From Candidatus Defluviibacillus avedoerensis (lineage in GTDB: Bacteria > Pseudomonadota > Gammaproteobacteria > Burkholderiales > Burkholderiaceae_C), in assembly GCA_016703665.1 (NCBI GenBank), contig JADJBS010000001.1:310001-374000 (forward strand): DNA of 64,000 nt. Reading direction: 5' to 3'. This document shows positions 18,628-27,656 of the stretch, in pieces. The notes beneath the pieces were generated by a model. That model ran no database searches and had not been told where the DNA came from. It saw nothing but the letters and a program-made list of their open reading frames with translations. Made by a program: the position numbers and the translations under genes. The first letter of the stretch is position 1; the number at the start of each line of letters is the position of its first letter.

Positions 18628-19095
18628 TCAGGCAGTTTGTGTGGATTTCCAGGTCGCAATCAAGGCGTGAAGAACGCCTGCGTCATTGCTTGCCTTGATT
18701 TTTTCTCGTAACGGGGCGTCGCTGAGCAGTTCTGCAATCTCGGACAGAATCTCCAGATGCTTCTGGGTGGCTGCCTCGGGCACCAGCAGAAAGATTAGCA
18801 GTCCGACAGGGTGGTCGTCCGGAGCGTCGAAGCCAATTGGGGTGGCAAGTTGCAGTACCGCCGCCATGGGTGCCTTCAGGCCACGGATGCGGCCGTGAGG
18901 AATGGCCACGCCGTGTCCCAAGCCTGTGGACCCCAGCCGTTCACGGGCAAACAAGCTGTCCGTGACAAGAGCTCGGTTCAGGCCATGCAGCGTCTCAAAG
19001 AGAAGGCCGGCTTCCTCAAAAGCCCGTTTTTTGCTGGTGGCGTCAACGCCCACCATTACTTGGGGCGCAGGCAAGATGGAGGCTAGACGATTCAT
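18628..19095 (-). CDS. ptsN: PTS IIA-like nitrogen-regulatory protein PtsN
   Basis: A 155-residue EIIA-Ntr protein. The phosphorylated histidine is in GLGHGVAIPHGRIRG, the family hallmark. The start MNRLASILPAPQVMVGVDAT fits the family; a longer reading would enter the upstream terminator. EIIA-Ntr relays nitrogen and carbon status to potassium transport and other targets. It is followed by hprK within three bases, and separated from upstream hpf by an intrinsic terminator. Confidence 0.95.
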   Translation of the reverse strand: MNRLASILPAPQVMVGVDATSKKRAFEEAGLLFETLHGLNRALVTDSLFARERLGSTGLGHGVAIPHGRIRGLKAPMAAVLQLATPIGFDAPDDHPVGLLIFLLVPEAATQKHLEILSEIAELLSDAPLREKIKASNDAGVLHALIATWKSTQTA

Positions 19096-19135
19096 GGTAG
19101 GAGGCAGATTATGCACCGTGTGACAAATTGCCCAA

Positions 19136-19170
19136 AATAAAAAAGCCGCAGGCGGCAAGCGTGCGGCTTT
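19136..19170 (-). terminator. rho-independent terminator after hpf
   Basis: AAAGCCGCA and TGCGGCTTT form a 9-bp stem with an 11-base loop, followed on the minus strand by TTTTTATTTT. It lies 24 bp past the hpf stop and 41 bp before ptsN, so ptsN probably uses read-through or its own promoter. The A/T arms on both sides could let it act bidirectionally. Confidence 0.88.
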
Positions 19171-19193
19171 CAGGGGCAGTCCCCGCTTCCAAG

Positions 19194-19523
19194 TTACATC
19201 AGCCGCTTGGGCGCGCCGTGATGGTGGTCCTGAATCCTGTCTTTGTGGCGGACCACTTGGCGGTCCAATTTGTCAACCAGTTCATCTACCGCTGCATAAA
19301 GATCCTCATGCGAGCTTTCTGCAAACATGTCGCTGCCCTTGACATGGATATTGCACTCCGCGCGCTGGCGTCGTTCCTTTTCCTTTTGTTTTTCAACTGT
19401 CAACAGCACCTTGACATCGACCACCTGATCAAAATGGCGGGTAATCCGGTCCAGCTTTCCTGTCACATAGCTTCTGAGTGCTGGGGTAACTTCAAGGTGG
19501 TGACCGCTGATTGTCAAGTTCAT
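19194..19523 (-). CDS. hpf: ribosome hibernation-promoting factor
   Basis: A 109-residue short HPF/RaiA-type protein that binds the 30S decoding region and promotes ribosome hibernation in starvation. The start MNLTISGHHLEVTPALRSYV is supported by TAGGAGG a few bases upstream. KLDRITRHFDQVVDVKV and ECNIHVKGSDMFAESSHEDLYAAVDELVDKLDRQ patterns are those of the S30AE domain. In most Betaproteobacteria rpoN lies directly upstream; here it does not. Confidence 0.95.
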   Translation of the reverse strand: MNLTISGHHLEVTPALRSYVTGKLDRITRHFDQVVDVKVLLTVEKQKEKERRQRAECNIHVKGSDMFAESSHEDLYAAVDELVDKLDRQVVRHKDRIQDHHHGAPKRLM

Positions 19524-19999
19524 GTGTAGCCTCCTATAGCTCATGGGTTAAAAACGCTGCCCTCAAAAGGCAGCTGGGGGAACTCAGTACGTCCTTTGCA
19601 CCCACTATGCTCGTCTTGCCCGCAAATTGCAACGGATATTCAGACAGGGCAGTAGGGTGACTCGCCTGTCAAAGACAGATCAGACTTGCAAGCCTATGAT
19701 GCTAAAGGGACTTTGACCAGATGTAGGGGGTTTCCCGCGGACATTCGCTGATTTGGACGCCTGATGCGAGTCGGATTTGCTGTCATGGAGGCTGCTCGGG
19801 CTGCTTTTCGAGGCACACTGAGGGGCGCCAGCGGGTACGGGCGGTGCCATAATCCAAGACTTCAAATCACGGAGCCAGCGCCTTGGAAACCTACCCGAGT
19901 CGGTAGCTTCCGAAGTCAATTGGGCAAGAAGTCCCCATTTGTTCGGAAGCGATCAACCCCCATCCCCGAACAATTGGAACCTGACCCCAATTACTTGAC
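19524..19999. other. intergenic region between hpf and corA, no gene seen
   Basis: No convincing protein or RNA gene was found in these 476 bp, although rpoN would normally occupy this side of hpf. A 6-bp hairpin GCTGCC-CTCAAAA-GGCAGC at about 19557-19575 lies in the expected hpf leader on the minus strand. The right end carries a 21-bp imperfect palindrome just before corA (listed separately). Confidence 0.5.
19972..19992. repeat. short inverted repeat resembling a REP-transposase-associated end
   Basis: AATTGG and CCAATT flank a GTCAGGTT-type core when read on the minus strand. Sequences of the form AATTGGGGTCAGGTTCCAATT are common at ends of elements associated with REP (RAYT) transposases. 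It ends eight bases before the corA start codon, so it may have replaced the native corA leader. No transposase is nearby. Confidence 0.4.
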
Positions 20000-20986
20000 A
20001 TGCTCAATATTTTTTCACTTGCCAATGGGCGGCTGTTTCAGGAAGAAATCGAGTCGCTTGAAGAGTTGACCCAGTTTCAGCCTATCTGGGTGGATCTAGA
20101 GTCTCCCAGTGCTGAAGAAAAGCGCTGGGTGGCCCAACACTACGGTCTGATCATCCCCGAAGATGCCATGGACGAGGACATCGAAGAGTCCGCGCGCTTC
20201 TATGAGGAAGACAATGGCCAGCTTCACATCCGTTCTGACTTTTTGATCGCTGACGCTGACGAGCCACGCACCGTACGGGTGGCGTTCATTCTGAACCAAA
20301 GCAACGACGCACTCAAAAGCAAGGGCGTGCTGTTCTCCATTCATGATGAAGATGTTCCCGTTTTTCGCTTGCTGAGACTCCGTGCCCGTCGTGCCCCCGG
20401 GTTGATTGAAGACGCCAAAGAAGTCCTACTCAAATTGTTCGATGCTGATGCCGAGTACTCTGCTGACACGCTCGAAGGCATCTACGATGAACTGGAAAAG
20501 TCAGGCAAGAAAGTGTTGTCAGGTGATGTGACAGACGCACTGGCTGGTGAAGTGCTCGGCGCGATTGCCAGGCAGGAGGACTTGAACGGTCGCATCCGAC
20601 GCAACGTGATGGACACACGCCGTGCGGTGAGCTTCATGATGCGCAGTCGCATGCTCAATGCCGAGCAATTTGAAGAAGCGCGGCAGATTTTGCGAGACAT
20701 TGAATCGCTGGACAATCACACTGCCTTCCTGTTTGACAAGATTAACTTCTTGATGGATGCCACCGTCGGTTTCATCAACATCAACCAAAATAAGATCATC
20801 AAGATATTCTCTGTTGCGAGCGTCGCGTTGCTGCCCCCAACGCTGGTGGCAAGCCTCTATGGCATGAACTTCAAACACATGCCTGAACTGGACCAGCCCT
20901 GGGGTTATCCGTATGCGTTGGCCCTGATGTTAGGCAGTGCGCTCATACCCATGTGGTATTTCCGAAAACGCGGCTGGCTCAAATAA
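20000..20986 (+). CDS. corA: magnesium/cobalt transporter CorA
   Basis: A 328-residue CorA channel: a long acidic cytoplasmic domain, a stalk helix, then two C-terminal membrane helices joined by the selectivity loop YGMNFKHMPEL (GMN motif intact), ending with the basic FRKRGWLK tail. It imports Mg2+ as a pentamer. No clear Shine-Dalgarno sequence lies before the ATG; the preceding 28 bases are an inverted repeat. It is divergent from hpf and convergent with mtnN. Confidence 0.96.
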   Translation: MLNIFSLANGRLFQEEIESLEELTQFQPIWVDLESPSAEEKRWVAQHYGLIIPEDAMDEDIEESARFYEEDNGQLHIRSDFLIADADEPRTVRVAFILNQSNDALKSKGVLFSIHDEDVPVFRLLRLRARRAPGLIEDAKEVLLKLFDADAEYSADTLEGIYDELEKSGKKVLSGDVTDALAGEVLGAIARQEDLNGRIRRNVMDTRRAVSFMMRSRMLNAEQFEEARQILRDIESLDNHTAFLFDKINFLMDATVGFININQNKIIKIFSVASVALLPPTLVASLYGMNFKHMPELDQPWGYPYALALMLGSALIPMWYFRKRGWLK

Positions 20987-21102
20987 GGGCACCTTCGAGG
21001 CTCGCTTGGCGTAGCCGCCTTGCGCCTTTCTCAAGTAGCCTAACAAAGCCAGATCTGCTCTGCGATGGCCGCATTGGCATCTGATACGGCCGTTCTAAGT
21101 AC

Positions 21103-21873
21103 CTAGGCGTGGGGAAGTAATTGCAAGGTTCTGGCCATCACATTGACACTGTAGTGGCTGGCGACTTCATCCACAAAGCGAGTGAAATCCCCGTGCGCAG
21201 CGTCATCTGCCCTGTCTGACACGCTGCGCACAGCGCCAAAAGGCAAGCCAAAGTCATGGCAGACCTGAGCTACGGCGGCGCACTCCATGTCCACAGCCAG
21301 TGCGTCAGGCAACTCGGTTTGCAGCGCGCGGCCTTCCGCCGTTGTGCTGACGAATCGGTCACCGCTGACAATCAGACCTGGGTGCACATGCACATCGTCC
21401 AGATTGAATTCAGCCCTGGCATCTGCGTGGATGCATTCACCGAGCTCCAACACCGTGGCATGGGCTGCGCGCAACAGGCAATCCCGCAATTGGGTATCGG
21501 CTGCAAACCGGTCCATACCATAGAGCGGCAGAACATGGCGGGGAAAGAGAGGGGATGCGTCCATATCGTGCTGCATGAAATGCGTTCCCACCACCATATC
21601 CCCTACCTTGACATGGGCGCCAATACCACCAGCGACCCCGGTAAACAAGATGGCACGCACTCCGAAATGTTGAGCAAGCACCGTGGCAGTGGTGGCGGCG
21701 GCCACTTTGCCAATGCGTGACAGCACGGCAATCACGACATGCCCTTCCCAGTGCGCGCGCCAGAAATCGCGACCCGCCACGTGGTGCACTTTGGCGTCTG
21801 GAAGTTCGTCCAAAACAGCCTGCAACTCGTCTTGCATGGCGCTCATGATGGCAATGGGTCCGTGGGTGTGCAT
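21103..21873 (-). CDS. mtnN: 5'-methylthioadenosine/S-adenosylhomocysteine nucleosidase
   Basis: A 256-residue nucleoside phosphorylase-fold hydrolase. The N-terminal IAIMSAMQDELQAVLDEL carries the catalytic Glu region, ILFTGVAGG is the phosphate/ribose-binding loop, and DALAVDMECAAVAQVC holds the methionine-glutamate pair and is followed by VRSVSDRADD with the catalytic Asp. It removes adenine from MTA and SAH. It lies 18 bp after pntB on the same strand, probably the last gene of that transcript. Confidence 0.92.
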   Translation of the reverse strand: MHTHGPIAIMSAMQDELQAVLDELPDAKVHHVAGRDFWRAHWEGHVVIAVLSRIGKVAAATTATVLAQHFGVRAILFTGVAGGIGAHVKVGDMVVGTHFMQHDMDASPLFPRHVLPLYGMDRFAADTQLRDCLLRAAHATVLELGECIHADARAEFNLDDVHVHPGLIVSGDRFVSTTAEGRALQTELPDALAVDMECAAVAQVCHDFGLPFGAVRSVSDRADDAAHGDFTRFVDEVASHYSVNVMARTLQLLPHA

Positions 21874-21891
21874 GGCAGTTCAGGCTGGACG

Positions 21892-23313
21892 TTACTCAAT
21901 CGCCTTGCCCATGTCCTCAACCACTTTCTTGGCGTCCCCAAACACCATCATGGTCTTGTCCATGTAGAAGAGTTCATTGTCCAGACCCGCATAGCCAGCG
22001 GCCATTGACCGCTTATTGACGATGATGGTCTTGGCCTTGTAGGCCTCCAGGATTGGCATGCCGTAAATGGCACTGCCCTTCACATGCGCGGCGGGGTTCA
22101 CCACGTCATTGGCCCCCAGGATGATGGCCACATCCACCTGGCCAAACTCGCCATTGATGTCTTCCATTTCAAAGACCTGGTCGTAGGGAACCTCGGCTTC
22201 GGCCAGCAGCACATTCATGTGACCAGGCATGCGACCCGCCACGGGGTGAATCGCATACTTGACGGTGATGCCCTTTTCAGTGAGCTTGGCAGCCAGTTCC
22301 TTGACCGCATGCTGGGCGCGAGCCACAGCCAGACCGTAGCCCGGCACTATGACAACCGTTTCGGCATTGCTCAGCACAAAAGCCGCATCATCAGCACTGC
22401 CGCTCTTCACATTGCGCTGCACAGCACCACCCGCAGCGGCGGACACGGCCTCGCCGCCGAAACCGCCCAGAATCACATTGAAGAACGACCGGTTCATCGC
22501 CTTGCACATGATGTAAGAGAGGATGGCACCCGAGGAGCCCACCAAAGACCCCGCCACGATCAGCATGGCATTGTTCAGCGAAAAACCAATCCCTGCTGCT
22601 GCCCAGCCCGAGTAGCTGTTGAGCATAGACACCACCACCGGCATGTCAGCACCGCCAATCGGGATGATGATCAGCACACCCATCACAAAAGCCAGCACCG
22701 TTGCGATGGCGAAGTAGGCGGCATCTCCCGTGAATGTATACATGGCAACATTCGCCAGCAAGATCAAGCCCAGCACCAAATTCAGCTTGTGCTGGCCGAC
22801 AAACTGCACAGGTGCACCTTGAAATAAGCGGAACTTGTAGGTGCCCGAAAGCTTGCCAAACGCAATCACTGAGCCACTGAAGGTAATGGCGCCAATCACT
22901 GAACCTAGCGCCAGTTCAAGCCGGTTACCAGCAGGTATGGCCGCGCCTTTGGCTGCAATCTGGAAAGCCCAGGGCTCAACCACGGCTGCAATGGCAATGA
23001 ACACGGCCGCCAAACCAATCATGCTGTGGAAAAAGGCCACCAGCTCAGGCATCTTGGTCATCTCAACCGTTTTGGCGCGATAGGCGCCATAACCACCACC
23101 TGCCAGCAGACCCAGCAGCACCCAGCCCAGACCGCTGGCAGATCCCGAAATCTGGACAATCAATGCGGCTGTGGTCAAGGTGGCAATGGCCATGCCGACC
23201 ATGCCAAACAAGTTACCCCGAATCGACGTTGTCGGATGCGAAAGTCCTTTAAGCGCCTGGATAAAGCAGACCGAGGCAATCAGGTACAAAAGGGTGACAA
23301 GGTTCATCGACAT
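21892..23313 (-). CDS. pntB: NAD(P) transhydrogenase subunit beta
   Basis: A 473-residue inner-membrane subunit of the proton-translocating transhydrogenase. About nine hydrophobic segments are followed by the cytoplasmic NADP-binding domain III, with VIVPGYGLAVARAQHAVKEL and HPVAGRMPGHMNVLLAEAEVPYD, and IILGANDVVNPAA near the end. The ATG directly follows the pntAb stop with no spacer, so the two are coupled. The complex makes NADPH from NADH and proton-motive force. Confidence 0.97.
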   Translation of the reverse strand: MSMNLVTLLYLIASVCFIQALKGLSHPTTSIRGNLFGMVGMAIATLTTAALIVQISGSASGLGWVLLGLLAGGGYGAYRAKTVEMTKMPELVAFFHSMIGLAAVFIAIAAVVEPWAFQIAAKGAAIPAGNRLELALGSVIGAITFSGSVIAFGKLSGTYKFRLFQGAPVQFVGQHKLNLVLGLILLANVAMYTFTGDAAYFAIATVLAFVMGVLIIIPIGGADMPVVVSMLNSYSGWAAAGIGFSLNNAMLIVAGSLVGSSGAILSYIMCKAMNRSFFNVILGGFGGEAVSAAAGGAVQRNVKSGSADDAAFVLSNAETVVIVPGYGLAVARAQHAVKELAAKLTEKGITVKYAIHPVAGRMPGHMNVLLAEAEVPYDQVFEMEDINGEFGQVDVAIILGANDVVNPAAHVKGSAIYGMPILEAYKAKTIIVNKRSMAAGYAGLDNELFYMDKTMMVFGDAKKVVEDMGKAIE

Positions 23314-23640
23314 TTAGTTGCCCTCCTTCGCGGCGGGGGCAGGCAACTTCTTGTCCTTTTTCTTGAACATTTCCAGCATTCGCCGGGTGACCAAAAAGCC
23401 ACCAAACACATTCACGGCGGCCAGCGCCACGGCCAGTACACCCATGGTTTTTCCCAGGTTCGTCTCGGTCAAGGCGGCCGCCAGCATGGCACCGACGATG
23501 ACAATGGCAGAAATCGCGTTGGTCACCGCCATCAGTGGTGTGTGAAGAGCAGGCGTCACGGTCCAAACCACGTGATAACCCACGTAGATGGCCAGCACAA
23601 AAATGATCAGGTTGGTGATCGTGGGGGAAACGATGTCCAT
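23314..23640 (-). CDS. pntAb: NAD(P) transhydrogenase alpha subunit part 2 (membrane domain)
   Basis: A 108-residue protein with three to four membrane helices (LIIFVLAIYVGYHVVWTV; AISAIVIVGAMLAAAL; GVLAVALAAVNVFGGFLVTRRM). It is the membrane portion of the alpha subunit that is fused to the NAD domain in E. coli but separate here. It sits between pntAa and pntB and abuts pntB exactly. Confidence 0.95.
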   Translation of the reverse strand: MDIVSPTITNLIIFVLAIYVGYHVVWTVTPALHTPLMAVTNAISAIVIVGAMLAAALTETNLGKTMGVLAVALAAVNVFGGFLVTRRMLEMFKKKDKKLPAPAAKEGN

Positions 23641-23670
23641 GTGTCAGTTCTCCTTTTGTATGCGCTTAAC

Positions 23671-24786
23671 TTACTTGCGCTTGACTTCGCCGTCTTTGCT
23701 CATCAGGCAAGCGGCGACGATGTCGTCTTCCATGTCAACCTTCAAGCCGCCTTCTTTGGGCAGAATCAACTTCAGAAAGTCGAGCACATTGCGTGCGTAA
23801 AGCGCTGAAGCGTCGGCAGCCACAAGGGCGGCGACATTGGTTTCACCAATCAGCGTCACACCATGCTTCATCACGGTCTGGCCCGGTACGGTCAGCGGAC
23901 AATTGCCCCCCTGGGGCGCGGCGAGGTCAACAATGACGGAACCCGCCTTCATCGACTTGACCATGTCTTCGGTAACCAATACCGGTGCCGGGCGGCCTGG
24001 GATCAGCGCCGTGGTGATGACCACATCCGCTTGAGCCACGCGCTTGGCCACTTCGACCTTTTGGCGATCCAGCCAGCTTTGCGGCATGGGCTTGGCGTAG
24101 CCACCCGAACCCTGTGCGGCTTCCTTTTCCTCGGGCGTGTCGTAAGAAACATCGATGAACTTGGCGCCCAGCGACTCCACTTGCTCCTTCACACTGGGGC
24201 GCACGTCGGAGGCTTCAATCACGGCGCCCAGGCGCTTGGCGGTGGCAATGGCCTGCAGGCCTGCCACGCCGACGCCCAGAATCACCACGCGCGCCGCCTT
24301 CACGGTGCCCGCCGCCGTCATCAGCATGGGAAAGAAACGCTGGTATTTGTCCGCCGCCATCATCACGGCCTTGTAGCCTGCAATATTGGCTTGCGAAGAG
24401 AGCACGTCCATGCTCTGCGCGCGGGTGGTGCGGGGTGCGGCCTCCAACGCAAAGCCGGTGATGTTGGCGCTGGCCAACCGCTGCAAGCCAGCGGCGTCAA
24501 ACGGATTCAACATACCCACCACGGCGGTGCCTGGCTTGACCAATGACACCTCGTTGTCGAAAAGATTGCGAACTTTGAGCACCACATCGGCACCAAATGC
24601 GCCCACAGCGTCGGTGATCTCTGCACCTACTGCAGCATAAGCTTCATCGGTCGCGCTGGCAGCCAAGCCAGCCCCCGATTGGATGCGGACTTGGTGTCCT
24701 TGAGCGATGAGTTTTTTTGCCGTCTCGGGCGTGACGGCAACGCGGGTTTCGCCTACCGTTGTTTCGGCAGGAACGCCTATCAGCAT
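23671..24786 (-). CDS. pntAa: NAD(P) transhydrogenase alpha subunit part 1 (NAD domain)
   Basis: A 371-residue soluble domain I of the transhydrogenase. The start MLIGVPAETTVGETRVAVTP is preceded by GAGGAG at good spacing; five extra upstream codons are unlikely. VVILGVGVAGLQAIATAKRLG is the Rossmann motif, and IVDLAAPQGGNCPLTVPGQT follows. It heads the pntAa-pntAb-pntB-mtnN set and is divergent from the Nudix gene. Confidence 0.96.
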   Translation of the reverse strand: MLIGVPAETTVGETRVAVTPETAKKLIAQGHQVRIQSGAGLAASATDEAYAAVGAEITDAVGAFGADVVLKVRNLFDNEVSLVKPGTAVVGMLNPFDAAGLQRLASANITGFALEAAPRTTRAQSMDVLSSQANIAGYKAVMMAADKYQRFFPMLMTAAGTVKAARVVILGVGVAGLQAIATAKRLGAVIEASDVRPSVKEQVESLGAKFIDVSYDTPEEKEAAQGSGGYAKPMPQSWLDRQKVEVAKRVAQADVVITTALIPGRPAPVLVTEDMVKSMKAGSVIVDLAAPQGGNCPLTVPGQTVMKHGVTLIGETNVAALVAADASALYARNVLDFLKLILPKEGGLKVDMEDDIVAACLMSKDGEVKRK

Positions 24787-24900
24787 GGACTGTCTCCTCA
24801 AAGAAGGTGTGAACTTTCGCGCAGCTTAACCGAGATTTGCGCCAACATCCGCGATTTAACGCCCAAGTGACAATGGAGCACATTGATCAACATCAAGACC

Positions 24901-25413
24901 ATGGCTGCGATGAATACTCCAATTCCCACCCCCGTGCTGCCCCTGACCGGCCGCTGGAAACCCAGTGTGACCGTGGCGGCCGTCATTGAACGCGATGGGC
25001 TTTTTCTTCTGGTGGAGGAACACACCGCAGAAGGTTTGCGTCTGAACAATCCCGCTGGTCACCTTGACCCTGGCGAGAGCTTGATACAGGCTTGTGCCCG
25101 CGAAGCTCTGGAGGAAACAGCCCACTCATTTGTGCCGCAAAGCTTGCTTGGCGTATACCAATCGCGCTTTCAACGACCCGGCGAAGATGTGACCTACCTG
25201 CGATTTGCCTTTTGCGGGACACTGGGCGCCTTGGAAGAGGGGCGTCAACTTGACACGGGCATTGTTCGTACCCTCTGGATGACACCAGATCAAGTGCGTG
25301 CCAGTGCCGCGCGTCATCGCAGTCCGCTGGTACTGCGCTGCATGGAGGATCATTTGCGCGGTCAGCGCTTTGGACTGGACACGCTCTATACCGACCCCAG
25401 CGTTTTCGGCTAA
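24901..25413 (+). CDS. Nudix hydrolase
   Basis: A 170-residue Nudix protein. The Nudix box reads GHLDPGESLIQACAREALEE followed by T, complete except that the last glycine is not conserved. The fold begins RWKPSVTVAAVIERDGLFLL. The family hydrolyses nucleoside diphosphate derivatives; this subtype resembles NudJ-like phosphatases. The start is uncertain: ATG codons at 24901 and 24910 and a TTG at 24883 are all possible. It shares a short divergent promoter region with pntAa. Confidence 0.85.
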   Translation: MAAMNTPIPTPVLPLTGRWKPSVTVAAVIERDGLFLLVEEHTAEGLRLNNPAGHLDPGESLIQACAREALEETAHSFVPQSLLGVYQSRFQRPGEDVTYLRFAFCGTLGALEEGRQLDTGIVRTLWMTPDQVRASAARHRSPLVLRCMEDHLRGQRFGLDTLYTDPSVFG

Positions 25414-25423
25414 GGCAGAAAGC

Positions 25424-26417
25424 TCAGTCCGCCTTGATGCCAGCGCGTTTGACGATGTCGCTCCAGATCTTTTGTTCGGAAGCAATGAACCGTGCGTAAT
25501 CGGCAGAAGGCCCACCCCCACCTACTGCATTGTCAGTTGCAAAACGCTCGGTCACAGAGGATGACTTCAGCGCCTTGAGGCATTCTTCTTGCAGGCGCTT
25601 AACCACATCGGCTGGCGTGCCTGCGGGCACATGGACGCCGTACCACTGCGAGGTTTCAAAGCCTTTGTAACCCATTTCCTCTACCGTCGGCACATCTGGC
25701 ATGGACGCAATCCGCTTTTGCGTGCCCACGGCGATGGCGCGCAGCTTGCCGCTGCGAATGTGGGCACCCAGCGCGGGCATGCCGGCAGAGGCAGCCTGCA
25801 AACGCCCACCAAGCAAATCGGTCAATTGCGGGCCGGTTCCCCGGTAGGGAATGTGCGTCATGAACATGCCGGTCACCAGCTTCAGGTATTCCATGGACAA
25901 ATGCCCGGCACTGGCGTTGCCCGCCGAGCCGTAGTTGACCTGACCCGGGTTTTTTTTGACGTAAGCCACAAACTCCTTGAAGTTACGTGCAGGCAAGTCG
26001 GGGTGAATCACGAACACATTCGGTACTTTGGCCAGCAGCGTCACTGGCGCAAAGTCCTTTGTCGACGTCATAGGGCTGGTTCTTCAGCATATAGGGGTTC
26101 ACCGCGAGCGTGCCCACATGCGTAAGGATCATGGTGTAGCCATCCGGTGCCGCCTTGGCCACTTCCTGCATGGCGATCGTGCCTGCGCCACCGGGCTTGT
26201 TTTCGACATAAACGCTTTGCCCGAGTTGCTTGGTCAGTTCAGCAGCCACAGAGCGGGCGACGACCTCTGAGGTGCCTCCAGGCGCAAAAGGCACCACAAA
26301 GCGAATCGCCTTGGAAGGCCAGGCAGGTTGGGCAAGCAAAGTGGGTGCGGCCAGCGCGGCGGCAGATGCGCCTGCGGCTTGCAAAACGCGACGGCGCGAC
26401 AAAGATGAGTGGGTCAT
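25424..26417 (-). pseudogene. Bug/TctC-type tripartite tricarboxylate transporter receptor, frameshifted
   Basis: The 5' part encodes a Tat-type leader (SRRRVLQAAGASAAAL) and AIRFVVPFAPGGTSEVVAR, the Bug-family opening. At about 26056 one extra G (AAAGGAC instead of AAAGAC on the coding strand) shifts the frame; the other frame continues with KDFAPVTLLAKVPNVFVIHP to the normal C-terminus. Removing one base restores 330 residues, the family length. These periplasmic receptors bind carboxylates for TctAB-type importers. Its position after tcuAB suggests a tricarballylate or related receptor. Either the gene is dead or the base is a sequencing error. Confidence 0.9.
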
Positions 26418-26495
26418 GGCAAGGTCTCCGATGAATGATTAGGAAGGATTGAGGTCGCAAATTGCGAGGGTCGTTGTGTCGACGATTGTGCGCGA

Positions 26496-27656
26496 TCAGT
26501 CACTGCCTAGCGCCAGGCGGCTGGGCTGACGCTTTTCAACCGCATGGCGCAACAGTGCGGCTGTGCGGAAGATGCCATGGGCAAACTTGTTATACGGCAG
26601 TGTGGCAAACAAAGCCATCACGACGCCCAGGTGCACGGCCAGTAGCGTGGGCAGGGCTGAACCTCCACGCCCCAACCACAAGGCCATGCCAGTGAGGCTG
26701 GTAAGAAACAGCAGCGCAATGAAGCCCAGGTCCATCGGCTTTTGGGCAATGTCTCCCTGGCGCGGGTCACGTTGCAGGTTCAACTTGAACAGCCCTCCCG
26801 TGCCCAGCAACAAAGCGACCCCGCCTGCCGCACCCAGCAATTTGGGCAAGCTGGGTAAGTCATAGGGTGCCACCCAACCGAAGGCATAGTGATAAACCGT
26901 GCCAAGCGCCGTGGCAGCGAAGCACAGCATGAAGCCGTAAAACGTCAAATGATGGGCACGTCTGCGGGCATGGGTGAATTCGTCATCCGCGTTGTTGCAT
27001 CCGTCGCCGTGGCCGCCGTCCAGGTACTTCAACTGCAGTACAGCATGTGTGGCCTCTGTCGCAGCGGGTTGACTCAAGTGCGCACCAGAGGTGACGGGGG
27101 TGACGTCCCGCCAAAAGCGCCGCACACCCATCCACAGCGCCAGGCAGGCAAAAACAAACACAGGCGCAAATATGCTGACCAGCAAGTTGTGCGGAAACAC
27201 TGCGTAGAAACCACCTGTTGACCCGGCGATAGGCGCTTTGGCCGCCAAGGCCAAGAACAGCGCGAGCCCAGCCGCCAAGGCGAGCGACAAGGTCAAGCCG
27301 TTGCGTGCATACAGCTTGCCCAATGGCGCAGGCCAGGCGTAGTCGGCATAGGTTTGGCCTCTGACGGTCGCCATGCTTTGCGGCACATTCACCGCAAATT
27401 CGTGGGGTGGCGCGTATTGGCAGGCATGCAGGCAGGCGCCGCAGTTATGGCACAGATTGGCCAGAAAGTGGATGTCTGCCTTGCCAAATTCCAGCCGCCG
27501 GGTCATCGCCGGGAACACGGCGCAAAAGCCTTCGCAGTAGCGGCAGGCATTGCAAATCTGCATCTGGCGGGCCACTTCAGCCTCGGGTGCAGTCAACGCC
27601 AGTCCGCCATTACCCAGAGCGACCGCCTCGCGCGTCAGCGCATCAAGCTGCTGCAT
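26496..27656 (-). CDS. tcuB: tricarballylate utilization protein TcuB (Fe-S/membrane)
   Basis: A 386-residue protein. The N-terminal 95 residues carry two 4Fe-4S cysteine clusters, ICNACRYCEGFCAVFP and LCHNCGACLHACQYAPPHE; the rest has about six membrane helices with histidines that could bind haem. In Salmonella TcuB reoxidises the FAD of TcuA and passes electrons to the quinone pool. It overlaps tcuA by 14 bases and is upstream of the receptor gene. Lengths and motifs look complete. Confidence 0.9.
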   Translation of the reverse strand: MQQLDALTREAVALGNGGLALTAPEAEVARQMQICNACRYCEGFCAVFPAMTRRLEFGKADIHFLANLCHNCGACLHACQYAPPHEFAVNVPQSMATVRGQTYADYAWPAPLGKLYARNGLTLSLALAAGLALFLALAAKAPIAGSTGGFYAVFPHNLLVSIFAPVFVFACLALWMGVRRFWRDVTPVTSGAHLSQPAATEATHAVLQLKYLDGGHGDGCNNADDEFTHARRRAHHLTFYGFMLCFAATALGTVYHYAFGWVAPYDLPSLPKLLGAAGGVALLLGTGGLFKLNLQRDPRQGDIAQKPMDLGFIALLFLTSLTGMALWLGRGGSALPTLLAVHLGVVMALFATLPYNKFAHGIFRTAALLRHAVEKRQPSRLALGSD

